In this document: in pieces, positions 1 to 6,162 of the stretch
How the letters are laid out: the number at the start of each line of letters is the position of its first letter
Position numbering within the stretch: the first letter of the stretch is position 1
DNA from: Desulfobulbus sp.
Lineage (GTDB): Bacteria; Desulfobacterota; Desulfobulbia; Desulfobulbales; Desulfobulbaceae
DNA length: 7,556 nt
Reading direction: 5' to 3'
Assembly: GCA_030600525.1 (NCBI GenBank)
Contig: JAUVLX010000169.1
Coordinates: 1 to 7,556, forward strand
Made by a program: the position numbers and the translations under genes
Notes under the pieces: model-generated
What the model was told of the DNA's origin: nothing
Database searches by the model: none
Seen by the model: the letters and a program-made list of their open reading frames with translations, nothing else

Positions 1-117
1 CCAGTCAGACCAGTATGCCACTCGGCCTTCTGGAACAATATATAAAATGATACTGGTGAGGGTGAGCAAGATAAAGGATAGCAGCATTGTCAGGGCTGTT
101 ATTCTACGCATACTCAT
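1..117 (-). CDS. DUF4405-like membrane protein, N-terminal fragment
   Basis: Only the first 39 codons are in the window; the gene runs off the left edge. The reverse strand reads MSMRRITALTMLLSF, then a hydrophobic stretch of about 20 residues (roughly 8-28), then VPEGRVAYWSDW. A first membrane helix followed by a P-x-G-R-x-A-Y-W signature is what I know from the start of DUF4405 proteins, which are small multi-helix membrane proteins often found near respiratory or cytochrome functions in anaerobes. The ATG at 117 is preferred because a clear Shine-Dalgarno AAGGAG lies at 131-126 on the minus strand, 8 nt upstream. The methionine at codon 3 is a poorer choice. The gene diverges from the regulator that starts at 398. 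The family call is from memory of the N-terminal pattern only; the rest of the protein is not visible. Confidence 0.7.
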   Translation of the reverse strand, partial: MSMRRITALTMLLSFILLTLTSIILYIVPEGRVAYWSDW

Positions 118-200
118 AAATGTTTCTCCTTGGTATGTTGAAAAGTATATAATTGGCTATAACTAGCATGATTCGCGCCAATTCATTTGATTTGTTATTG

Positions 201-206
201 TATAAT
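201..206 (+). promoter_or_regulatory. candidate -10 box for the downstream regulator gene
   Basis: A perfect TATAAT lies at 201-206. No good -35 hexamer is seen at the usual spacing (CCAATT at 178-183), so support is weak. If it is used, transcription would begin near 213 and the whole 234-358 inverted repeat would lie in the 5' leader of the gene at 398. Confidence 0.3.
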
Positions 207-233
207 GTTTTTGGAGAGATAGAAAAAGAAGCC

Positions 234-358
234 GTAACTGTTCAGCAGCACCCCACGGAGTCTGCGCTTACCTCTGCGCACGATCAGGCAGGAAAACATA
301 GCATTACTATAGTTATCCAGCCTGCTTGTACGTATCTGGAGCACTGCTGAACAGTTAC
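234..358. repeat. 125-bp inverted-repeat structure enclosing shared motif (copy A)
   Basis: A perfect 15-bp inverted repeat closes this element: GTAACTGTTCAGCAG at 234-248 and its reverse complement at 344-358. The 95-nt interior contains the recurrent motif CGGAGTCTGCGCTTACCTC at 256-274, plus smaller possible stems: CAGGC 285-289 with GCCTG 320-324, and TCCAG 315-319 with CTGGA 336-340. No target-site duplication is visible at the ends. The right arm ends 39 nt before the regulator start codon. It could be a folded 5' leader RNA, a DNA cruciform, or a miniature mobile element. The rest of the 118-397 gap shows no convincing gene. Confidence 0.7.
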
Positions 359-397
359 AAATACATCTATCCTTCTTTTGGTGAAGTGACAAGGGCT

Positions 398-1471
398 ATG
401 GAGTACCGCGACGCAATATTTATTATTACCGAAGAATTGTCCTGCCCTATTTATAATATGGGAGAGGAGTTTAAAATTGAAGGCATGGCCCTGACGGTCC
501 CTGAGGCTAAACCAGCCTGTCTGTTGTTGGTACAGGAGGTGATGAAGATTGTTTCCAATCGGCAGAGTATGGAGCGGTTCACTCCCCAGGGGATCAGGAA
601 AACAAAGTTCGTTTGTGGAGGCTGTACAGGGCTTATCCGTTTCGAATTTAAGAAGGCAAAAGGGTTTGCCACTCTACAAATGAAATTGCTGGCAGCAGCT
701 GAGCAGCGCCAGCGAATGAAGCATGTGGATAAATTTTATGACCTGTTGCGTAATCTCGATATCTTTGAGCCTCTTGAAGAAAATAGTCTTCGTGACCTGT
801 CAGCTCTGCTGGAGCTGAAAGAGTATGGAGCTAATAAGATAATCCTTAAAAAAGGTGATCCCGGAACAAGCCTGTATATCGTAGTGCAAGGCAATGTTGC
901 CGTTGTCAATGATGATGGGCAGACGTTATCAGAGATGAAAGTTGGTGATGTTTTTGGTGAGATGAGCTTGCTTTCAGGAGAGCCGGTAACCACATCCATT
1001 CATTCTCGGGAGCGAACCAAACTTGCAACACTCTCCAGTAAGGACTTTAAGCATGTTCTTAATAAGTATCCAATCCTGCAGGTCTTCTTTTATCGTCTGC
1101 TGGTGGAGAGGGCTCAGGCAAACAGCCTACGCTCTGGTACCATCAGCTCAGGGATGACAGGTAAATTTTCCGATATCCATCCGGTGGAGCTTTTTCAGCT
1201 TATTAATACAAGCACCAAAACTGGCAAGATTGAACTGCTCTTTGAAGATGGCAAAGCCACGGTCTTGTTCAACGAGGGTGAGTTGGTGCAGGCAGTATAT
1301 GACAATGTCGCAGGCAAGGAAGCCTTTTTTGGTTTGTTGGCCAAGTCGGATGGTACTTTCACTTATACCTCCGGTATATCTGAGGAGGCTACAGCATTGC
1401 CGGTAATCGGCGGCTTTATGGGCTTGGTTATGGAGGGTATGCGTCGTATTGATGAAAAGAATGATGAGTAG
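398..1471 (+). CDS. cyclic-nucleotide-binding-fold and DUF4388 regulator
   Basis: This 357-residue cytoplasmic protein has three parts. Residues 1-105 form a region I do not recognise, with four cysteines (C16, C41, and C73/C76 in a CGGC motif) that could bind metal or sense redox state. Residues about 112-225 are a cyclic-nucleotide-binding fold, with KKGDPGTSLYIVVQG and the cassette FGEMSLLSGEPVTTS at 186-200. Residues about 253-325 match DUF4388 (GKFSDIHPVELFQLI...GKIELLF...VLFNEGELVQA), a module common in Desulfobacterota and myxobacterial regulators. The conserved phosphate-binding arginine of the cassette is Val197 here, so cAMP or cGMP binding is doubtful. There is no DNA-binding helix-turn-helix, so it is probably a protein-interaction regulator rather than a Crp-type activator. 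The ATG at 398 fits the natural start MEYRDAIF, although AAGGG at 391-395 is very close; GTG at 386 is an alternative. Confidence 0.82.
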   Translation: MEYRDAIFIITEELSCPIYNMGEEFKIEGMALTVPEAKPACLLLVQEVMKIVSNRQSMERFTPQGIRKTKFVCGGCTGLIRFEFKKAKGFATLQMKLLAAAEQRQRMKHVDKFYDLLRNLDIFEPLEENSLRDLSALLELKEYGANKIILKKGDPGTSLYIVVQGNVAVVNDDGQTLSEMKVGDVFGEMSLLSGEPVTTSIHSRERTKLATLSSKDFKHVLNKYPILQVFFYRLLVERAQANSLRSGTISSGMTGKFSDIHPVELFQLINTSTKTGKIELLFEDGKATVLFNEGELVQAVYDNVAGKEAFFGLLAKSDGTFTYTSGISEEATALPVIGGFMGLVMEGMRRIDEKNDE

Positions 1472-1507
1472 AGTTTTTGTTCACTCGTGGGCACTCCGGG
1501 GCAGCCC

Positions 1508-2716
1508 TCAGACCTTGCTGAAAATGAGGCAAGCGTTGGTCCCGCCAAAGCCATAGCTATTGCTCATTACAGTGTTGAGAGTGATGTTGCGAGTTTCAGT
1601 AAGGATATTCATTGCGGCAGCCTCAGGCTCCATCTCCTCTATATTCGCTGATCCGCAGAGAAAGTTGTTAGTGAGCATAAGTAGCGAGTAAATTGTTTCA
1701 TGGACACCCGCAGCCCCCAGTGAATGCCCGGATATTGATTTAGTGGAGCTTATCAGGGGGCTTTCTTCACCGAAAACCTCGAGAATAGCCTTGACCTCAA
1801 CCAAATCGCCTACCGGGGTCGAGGTCCCGTGGGCATTGATGTAGTCAATAGGAGGAGAGTTCGCTCCCATGGCAAGTTTAATGCAGCGTACAGCACCTTC
1901 GCCGGACGGGATGACCATTTGACTGCCGTCTGCTGTTGCACCATAACCGGTTATTTCTCCATAAATGGTTGCCCCTCTTTTTCGGGCCCGTTCAAATTCT
2001 TCCAGCACAACAACTCCCCCGCCGTTGGCTACAACAAAACCATCCCTGTTGGTGTCGTACGGGCGTGATGCCAGCTCCGGTGTTTTATTAAATTTGGTGG
2101 TAAGAGCTCCCATGGCGTCAAACATGGCTGTTTGCGACCAATGCTCTTCGTCTGAGCCACCGGCAAACACAATGTCTAGCTTCCCCAGTTGGATCTGCTC
2201 CATGGCTGCACCTATGCAGTGCGAGCCGGTTGCACAGGCTGAGGAAATAGAGTAGCAGAGTCCCAGGATTTGGAAGGCGCTGGTAAGGCAGGCTGATACT
2301 GTACTACTCATTGTACGGGGGACCATGAAGGGGCTCAGTCGTTTGAGTCCTTTTTTTCGCATGATATCTGCAGTTGCAACGACGTTTTCTGCAGAAGTTC
2401 CGCCAGATCCTATGATAAGGCCTGTCCTCGGATGCGATATTTCGTCAGCACGCAGCCCCGCATCTTCGATTGCCTGCTGCATGGCAATAAAAGCATAAGC
2501 TGCCGCGTTACCCATGAAACGCAGTTGTTTTTTGTCAATGAACTGTTTGACGTCGACCGTGGTAAAACCCCCTACCTGGGAGCGAAGGCCGAGTTCTTGA
2601 TATGGCTGGTGGAAGCGAATTCCTGACTGCATTTGCTGCAGCGAGTGAAGTACCTCATCTATTGTGTTTCCCAGCGGTGAGACAATTCCAAGTCCTGTGA
2701 TAACTACTCTACGCAT
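1508..2716 (-). CDS. fabB: beta-ketoacyl-ACP synthase I (FabB)
   Basis: The enzyme condenses malonyl-ACP with acyl-ACP in the cytoplasm. FabB-type enzymes elongate the cis-unsaturated intermediates made by FabA. The 402-residue protein aligns along its whole length with Escherichia coli FabB as I remember it (406 residues). The nucleophile Cys161 lies in SSACATGSHCIG, His296 in NAHGTSTPVGD, Lys326 in STKSISGH, and His331 in GHSLGAAG. SGEGAVRC and MSNSYGFGGTNA are also present. The ATG at 2716 gives MRRVVITGLGIVSPLG, matching the family start, with a modest AAAGAG upstream. The frame stays open for 43 more codons, and ATG 2812 has an AGGA 4 nt upstream, so an N-terminal extension cannot be excluded. 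The gene converges on the regulator with a 36-nt gap and no convincing terminator. No other fatty-acid gene is adjacent. Confidence 0.93.
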   Translation of the reverse strand: MRRVVITGLGIVSPLGNTIDEVLHSLQQMQSGIRFHQPYQELGLRSQVGGFTTVDVKQFIDKKQLRFMGNAAAYAFIAMQQAIEDAGLRADEISHPRTGLIIGSGGTSAENVVATADIMRKKGLKRLSPFMVPRTMSSTVSACLTSAFQILGLCYSISSACATGSHCIGAAMEQIQLGKLDIVFAGGSDEEHWSQTAMFDAMGALTTKFNKTPELASRPYDTNRDGFVVANGGGVVVLEEFERARKRGATIYGEITGYGATADGSQMVIPSGEGAVRCIKLAMGANSPPIDYINAHGTSTPVGDLVEVKAILEVFGEESPLISSTKSISGHSLGAAGVHETIYSLLMLTNNFLCGSANIEEMEPEAAAMNILTETRNITLNTVMSNSYGFGGTNACLIFSKV

Positions 2717-3153
2717 ATTTTTCTCTTTGACGGCCTTGTCAGTATACTGCTTGGTAACAGTCTGCCCAGATGGAACGATTAAAGCATAGTTGGAGCTTGC
2801 TACCACCTCCATAGTATCCTTTTTCACAAAATGAACGGGAACCATAGCAAAAAAACAAATTTTAGGACAAGTACTTTATGGTTATTTTTGCGGAGTACCC
2901 ATCTGTTGAGTGTGTTTTAGTAGGAGATGGTGTTTTGGCAGGAACAAGTTAGCGGGGGATTGCCTAATTATTTCCACTAGAAAGTGGGAGTCAAGGTTGC
3001 AAATAATGAGCCGAGCATTACTGTTAATTCTACTTCAAAGTCAGCAACAGTGGCTTTATCTGCCAGTGCTGGCAGCTTTGAGAAATGTACGCGTAAGATA
3101 AACAGAAAAAGTTTTGTTGAAATAGAAACAACTACCTGGAAAAAGGAGTAAAT
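2717..3153. other. gap between fabB and ftnA: divergent control region
   Basis: This 437-bp gap must hold the promoters of the divergent fabB and ferritin genes. On the minus strand, TTGTCC (2870-2865) and TATGGT (2846-2841), separated by 18 nt, are a weak candidate fabB promoter. On the plus strand there is a short hairpin CCACT-AGAA-AGTGG at 2974-2987, an imperfect dyad TAATG-N7-CATTA near 3004-3020, and a perfect dyad CTGCCAG-TG-CTGGCAG at 3060-3075. None matches a regulator site I can name; the TAATG/CATTA dyad does not have canonical Fur-box spacing. A GTG-initiated frame at 2984-3151 (55 codons) has no good ribosome site and is not called as a gene. Confidence 0.4.
3060..3075. promoter_or_regulatory. 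perfect dyad upstream of ferritin, possible operator
   Basis: CTGCCAG and CTGGCAG are separated by two bases, forming a 16-bp near-palindrome 78 bp before the ferritin start. Its symmetry suits a dimeric DNA-binding protein better than an RNA hairpin, because the loop would be only two bases. The cognate regulator is unknown. Confidence 0.25.
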
Positions 3154-3660
3154 GTGCTAAAGAAAAAACTGCAGAAAGCCTTGAACGACCAGATTAATGC
3201 TGAGATGTATTCCTCTTATCTCTATTTGTCGATGGAGTCATATTTCCAATCAATAAGTCTCGGTGGGTTTGCAAGCTGGATGCGTGGTCAGGTTCAAGAG
3301 GAATTGATGCACGGCATGAAATTTTATGATTTTGTGGTTGAGCGAGGCGGCAGGGTAACACTTGATACCATTGCCAAGCCGGAAGCGCAGTGGAAGTCTC
3401 CTTTGGATGCTTTTGAAGCTATTCTCAACCATGAGCAGCATGTAACCGATCTGGTTAACGAGCTGGTCAACCTTGCCATCAGTGAAAAAGACCATGCTAC
3501 TAATATTTTCCTGCAGTGGTTTGTGTCTGAGCAGGTTGAGGAAGAAGCAACGGTAGGTGGTATTGTTGACCGGTTGCGCTTAATTAAGGACAATCCGTCG
3601 GGACTCTTTATGCTTGATACTGAGCTCAGTAAGCGGGTTTTCAATCCGGCTGGCGAATAA
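3154..3660 (+). CDS. ftnA: bacterial non-haem ferritin
   Basis: This 168-residue protein is the subunit of the 24-mer iron-storage cage, which oxidises ferrous iron and stores it as a mineral core. All ferroxidase-centre positions expected from E. coli FtnA (165 residues) are present: Glu17 in NAEMYSSYLYLSME, Glu50 and His53 in QEELMHGMKF, Glu94, and Glu126, Gln127 and Glu130 in WFVSEQVEEE. No haem-binding methionine pattern of bacterioferritin was seen, so Ftn is preferred over Bfr. Translation starts at GTG 3154, which sits 5 nt after AAGGAG (3143-3148); the overlapping ATG at 3152 would stop two codons later. It is the first gene of a three-gene operon, with a 24-nt gap to the next gene. 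Control by iron is likely for the family, but no clear Fur box is visible. Confidence 0.95.
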   Translation: MLKKKLQKALNDQINAEMYSSYLYLSMESYFQSISLGGFASWMRGQVQEELMHGMKFYDFVVERGGRVTLDTIAKPEAQWKSPLDAFEAILNHEQHVTDLVNELVNLAISEKDHATNIFLQWFVSEQVEEEATVGGIVDRLRLIKDNPSGLFMLDTELSKRVFNPAGE

Positions 3661-3684
3661 ATACAACAGGGGCAACAGGAAACG

Positions 3685-4386
3685 GTGAGCAGTAGAAGGT
3701 TGAAAAAACAAATCCTGCCGATGCTTGAGCAGGAGAACTATGAGTTCATCCTGGAGCATTTACGGATGTTGCCTGCCAAGGATGTGGTCAATGTTCTGTT
3801 TTCTGCCATATGCAGAGAAGTGCCGAGGATTCGATGGGTGGCAATAAGCTGCATGGGTGAAACCGTGGCGCGTTTGGCTGAGGAGAATATGGAGGAGGCG
3901 CGGATCATTATGCGTCGCCTCCTGTGGAGTCTTAACGATGAATCCGGTGGGATCGGTTGGGGTGCACCAGAGAGCTTGGCAGAAATTATGTGTCATCAGG
4001 CGCAACTTGCAGAAGAATATTGTCATATGCTGGTTTCCTACATGCAGAAAGATGGGGATGAGCTACTGCAGGACGGTAACTTTCTTGAGCTTCCTGCCCT
4101 GCAAAAAGGTCTTTTGTGGGGAGTGGGACGTCTTGCCGGAAGCCGTCCTGAATTTTTGTCCACCAAGGTGTCTTTTAAAGATGTAGCACCTTTTTTAACC
4201 TCATCAGATCAGGAAATTTGTGGATTAGCCGCCAGGATTACCGGTAATCTTGGCATGATTGAAGCAAAATCAGAACTGCATAAACTTACGGGCGACAAGA
4301 GAGAGTTGTTTGTGTATGAGGATGGAGAACTGCAGGCCTTCACAGTAGGGGAGCTTGCAGGCTCTGCCCTGCAAGGGATGCAGTGA
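3685..4386 (+). CDS. DVU0298-family HEAT-like helical protein
   Basis: This 233-residue, mostly helical, soluble protein has no signal peptide or membrane segment. Residues 30-80 (DVVNVLFSAICREVPRIRW to RRLLWSL) and 140-200 look like HEAT-type helix pairs. The signature WSLNDESGGIGWGAPESLAEIM at 81-102 and the motif LQKGLLWGVGRLA at 139-151 match what I remember of the DVU0298 family from Desulfovibrio and relatives. Its function is unknown; such repeats usually mediate protein-protein contacts. The start is GTG 3685, with AGGA at 3677-3680. The stop codon at 4384-4386 is one base before the ATG of the next gene, indicating tight translational coupling. The family assignment is from memory and cannot be verified here. 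Confidence 0.8.
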   Translation: MSSRRLKKQILPMLEQENYEFILEHLRMLPAKDVVNVLFSAICREVPRIRWVAISCMGETVARLAEENMEEARIIMRRLLWSLNDESGGIGWGAPESLAEIMCHQAQLAEEYCHMLVSYMQKDGDELLQDGNFLELPALQKGLLWGVGRLAGSRPEFLSTKVSFKDVAPFLTSSDQEICGLAARITGNLGMIEAKSELHKLTGDKRELFVYEDGELQAFTVGELAGSALQGMQ

Positions 4387-4387
4387 T

Positions 4388-5647
4388 ATGGCAATGTTAC
4401 CTTTTTCTACAGTAGCTTATGTCCAGTTTGCCGTTCAGCTTGGGCAACCTGAAAAAAATTGGCAAGCTGTTGTTGAGCTGCTTGCGCAAAATACTCCGGA
4501 ACCCCAAACCTTACTTGTTTTGCCTGAGTTGTGGGCAACCGGATTTGATTATCCGCGTACCGAAGAGTTAGCAGCACAAACGCCAGCTCTTCTTGAGCAG
4601 CTTCGCGGGTTGGCGGATCATTACAAGGTCTTTTTTGCTGGTTCTCTGGCTGAGCAGAGCGTGGATGGAGGGCTGCCGCAAAATACTTTGTTTTTGGTCG
4701 GGCCTGCTGGGATAATGGGTAGATTGCCAAAGCAGTACCTCTTTTCTGCCTGGCAGGAAGACAGCTATTACAGGCCCGGTAAAGATTGTATGCCGATGGA
4801 AACAGAGTGGGGGCCTGTCGGCGGACTGGTCTGTTATGATTTACGGTTTCCCGAGGTAGCCAGAGAACAGGCATTTTCCGGGATTTGTCTGCTGCTGGTC
4901 AGCGCCCAGTGGCCATTGGCGAGGCTTGATCACTGGCAGGCACTGCTTAAAGCCCGTGCCATAGAAAATCAAGTTTATATAGTGGCGGCAAATGGGTGTG
5001 GAATGAGCGGCGAAATGGAACTTGCCGGTCACTCGATGGTGGTGGCTCCGGACGGTACTGTAATGCAAGAGGCTGGGAATTCGCCTGCTACAGCCGGTGC
5101 AGTGTTGGATGCCGACTTCCTTAACACCACCAGGCGTCGTTTTTGTCCACCAGGGGAACGTCCCTGGCGGAAAAATGATGCCAGGAAAATAGTCTCGTTA
5201 CCAGTTTTACAGGACGCGCTTAGGTCCATAGGTCGACAAGGTGGCAGGATTGCATTTACCAACGGATGCTTTGATATTCTACACGCAGGCCATGTGAGTT
5301 ATTTGGAGCAGGCCAGGTCCACAGCAGACTGCCTTGTTGTTGGGTTGAACAGTGACAGCTCGATAAGGAGATTAAAAGGGCCTTCTCGTCCGGTAAACAG
5401 GGAGCAGGATCGGGCCAGGGTGCTTGCCGGCCTAGGGTGCGTTGATTTTATAGTTTTGTTTGCTGACGACACACCTCTTGATCTGATCACAGCCCTTCTT
5501 CCAGATGTACTGGTTAAAGGGGCTGACTGGGCAGAAGATGACATTGTTGGTGGTCGCGAGGTAAAGGTCGCTGGTGGGAGGGTGGAACGTATTGTCTTTC
5601 AGTACGACAGCTCAACCACCAAGGTTATTGAAAAAATTCGTCGATAA
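4388..5647 (+). CDS. nitrilase-superfamily hydrolase fused to RfaE2-type heptose-1-P adenylyltransferase
   Basis: One uninterrupted 419-residue frame carries two enzymes. Residues about 8-257 are a carbon-nitrogen hydrolase with the full Glu-Lys-Cys triad: Glu47 in LPELWATGFD, Lys115 in LPKQYLF, and Cys149 in VCYDLRFPE. The last motif resembles omega-amidase (YafV/NIT2-like) enzymes. Residues about 267-419 are a nucleotidyltransferase of the RfaE2/HldE C-terminal type: TNGCFDILHAGH (HxGH at 299-302), RPVNREQDRARVLAGL, KGADW..DDIVGG, and a closing SSTTKVIEKI. RfaE2 transfers AMP to D-glycero-beta-D-manno-heptose 1-phosphate to make ADP-heptose for LPS core. The linker is only about nine residues (258-266), and KIVSLPVLQDAL resembles the normal N-terminus of free-standing RfaE2, so this looks like an end-to-end fusion. 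The start is ATG 4388 with AAGGG at 4373-4377. It is the last gene of the ferritin operon. Confidence 0.9.
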   Translation: MAMLPFSTVAYVQFAVQLGQPEKNWQAVVELLAQNTPEPQTLLVLPELWATGFDYPRTEELAAQTPALLEQLRGLADHYKVFFAGSLAEQSVDGGLPQNTLFLVGPAGIMGRLPKQYLFSAWQEDSYYRPGKDCMPMETEWGPVGGLVCYDLRFPEVAREQAFSGICLLLVSAQWPLARLDHWQALLKARAIENQVYIVAANGCGMSGEMELAGHSMVVAPDGTVMQEAGNSPATAGAVLDADFLNTTRRRFCPPGERPWRKNDARKIVSLPVLQDALRSIGRQGGRIAFTNGCFDILHAGHVSYLEQARSTADCLVVGLNSDSSIRRLKGPSRPVNREQDRARVLAGLGCVDFIVLFADDTPLDLITALLPDVLVKGADWAEDDIVGGREVKVAGGRVERIVFQYDSSTTKVIEKIRR

Positions 5648-5660
5648 ATTTTCCATATTT

Positions 5661-5840
5661 ATGAGTCTGTTGATTTACTAGGATTTTCGTTCAAGGTCGA
5701 GGCATGATGGAAAAATAACCGCAGGCATATAATTGATATCGGAGTCTTCGCTTACCTGCGAGGATTATTTTTTTAGCATAACGAGGTAAGCGCCAGACTC
5801 CGAGAGATTGGGCGAAAAGACAGTAAATCAACAGGCTCAT
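5661..5840. repeat. 180-bp nested inverted repeat with two opposed motif copies (B and C)
   Basis: The outer arms are ATGAGTCTGTTGATTTACT (5661-5679) and its near-perfect reverse complement at 5822-5840 (18 of 19). TTTTCG (5684-5689) and CGAAAA (5813-5818) can pair inside them. Further in, motif copy B (CGGAGTCTTCGCTTACCT, 5740-5757) faces an inverted copy C on the minus strand (5802-5783, CGGAGTCTGGCGCTTACCTC), forming a second stem around a loop of about 22-25 nt. The element fills almost the whole gap between the hydrolase/adenylyltransferase gene and the HMA gene. No coding potential was seen in it. Confidence 0.75.
5711..5771 (+). terminator. possible terminator at the end of the ferritin operon
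   Basis: CGCAGG (5720-5725) pairs with CCTGCG (5755-5760). The flanking AAAAATAACC and AGGATTATTTTTTT extend the stem imperfectly and end in a T tract (5768-5774). The 29-nt loop is large for an intrinsic terminator. This stem competes with the motif B/C pairing because both use CCTGCG, so the two folds are mutually exclusive. Confidence 0.4.
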
Positions 5841-5847
5841 TTATTAC

Positions 5848-5859
5848 CTCCTCAAGGAG
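5848..5859 (+). promoter_or_regulatory. Shine-Dalgarno of the HMA gene inside a small hairpin
   Basis: CTCC-TCAA-GGAG places the strong ribosome site AAGGAG (5854-5859, 8 nt before ATG 5868) in a tight hairpin with its own anti-SD sequence. The stem is 4 bp with a tetraloop, so it may be only a weak brake on translation. Confidence 0.4.
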
Positions 5860-5867
5860 TACTTAAC

Positions 5868-6062
5868 ATGACGACCATTAAGATAGACGGTATGAAGTGT
5901 CAACATTGTGTAAGCAGTGTGCAGAAAGGATTAGAAGCTCTTGAGGGTGTCACAGGGGTGCAGGTTGATCTCGAAGCCCACGAGGCACACTTTGCGGGAG
6001 AAGTGGATCTGCAACGAGTCAAAGCTGTCATTGCTGAAAAAGGGTTTTCTGTGGTGGAGTAG
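5868..6062 (+). CDS. HMA-domain heavy-metal-binding protein (CopZ-like)
   Basis: This 64-residue protein is a single heavy-metal-associated domain. The metal-binding loop GMKCQHC (Cys11 and Cys14 in M-x-C-x-x-C) follows the first beta strand TTIKID. It is followed by VSSVQKGLEALEGVTGVQVDLEAHEAHF and a C-terminal IAEKGFSVVE, the expected beta-alpha-beta-beta-alpha-beta order. Such proteins carry Cu(I) or similar soft metals to P-type ATPases in the cytoplasm. No transporter or metal regulator is adjacent, so the metal is unassigned. The ATG at 5868 is supported by AAGGAG 8 nt upstream and by the domain starting right there; the frame is open further upstream, but that part lies in the inverted repeat. 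No strong terminator follows, only CAG-ATG-CTG with a T run near 6072-6086. Confidence 0.92.
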   Translation: MTTIKIDGMKCQHCVSSVQKGLEALEGVTGVQVDLEAHEAHFAGEVDLQRVKAVIAEKGFSVVE

Positions 6063-6140
6063 CTCTTTGGCAGATGCTGTTTTTTGCGCTCTTTTTTTCC
6101 TGCTTTCAAGCTATTGCTGCTATTTCTTTGCAGTGTAATT

Positions 6141-6149
6141 TGCTATAGT
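6141..6149 (+). promoter_or_regulatory. candidate extended -10 promoter for the riboswitch-cobU transcript
   Basis: TGCTATAGT at 6141-6149 combines an extended TGn with a good -10 hexamer TATAGT. The -35 region is poor, which an extended -10 can tolerate. Initiation near 6156 would start the RNA a few bases before the riboswitch stem P1. Confidence 0.45.
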
Positions 6150-6162
6150 CTTCTTTTCTTAG

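Noticed and set aside
234..358. Classical MITE or IS remnant with target-site duplication
   Set aside because: No flanking direct repeat is visible. The arms do not match the arms at the other motif loci, unlike terminal repeats of one transposon family.
326..397. Upstream TTG extension of the regulator gene
   Set aside because: The extra residues are encoded by the right arm of the inverted repeat and its surroundings. The ATG at 398 gives a more natural start.
1472..1507. Terminator between the convergent regulator and fabB genes
   Set aside because: Only a weak GGGC/GCCC pairing is present without a clear T tract after it on either strand.
3006..3101. Short hydrophobic frame MSRALLLILLQSQQQWLYL
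   Set aside because: It has no good Shine-Dalgarno, overlaps the other possible frame and the 3060-3075 dyad, and gives no family signal.
2984..3151. GTG-initiated 55-codon frame just before ftnA
   Set aside because: It has no convincing ribosome site and its low-complexity Ser/Thr/Lys composition shows no recognisable fold. It overlaps the ftnA ribosome site. It could be real only if conserved in relatives.
3926..3933. GGAGTCTT inside the DVU0298-family gene as a motif copy
   Set aside because: The match is only eight bases, lacks the CGCTTACC half, and has no surrounding inverted repeat.
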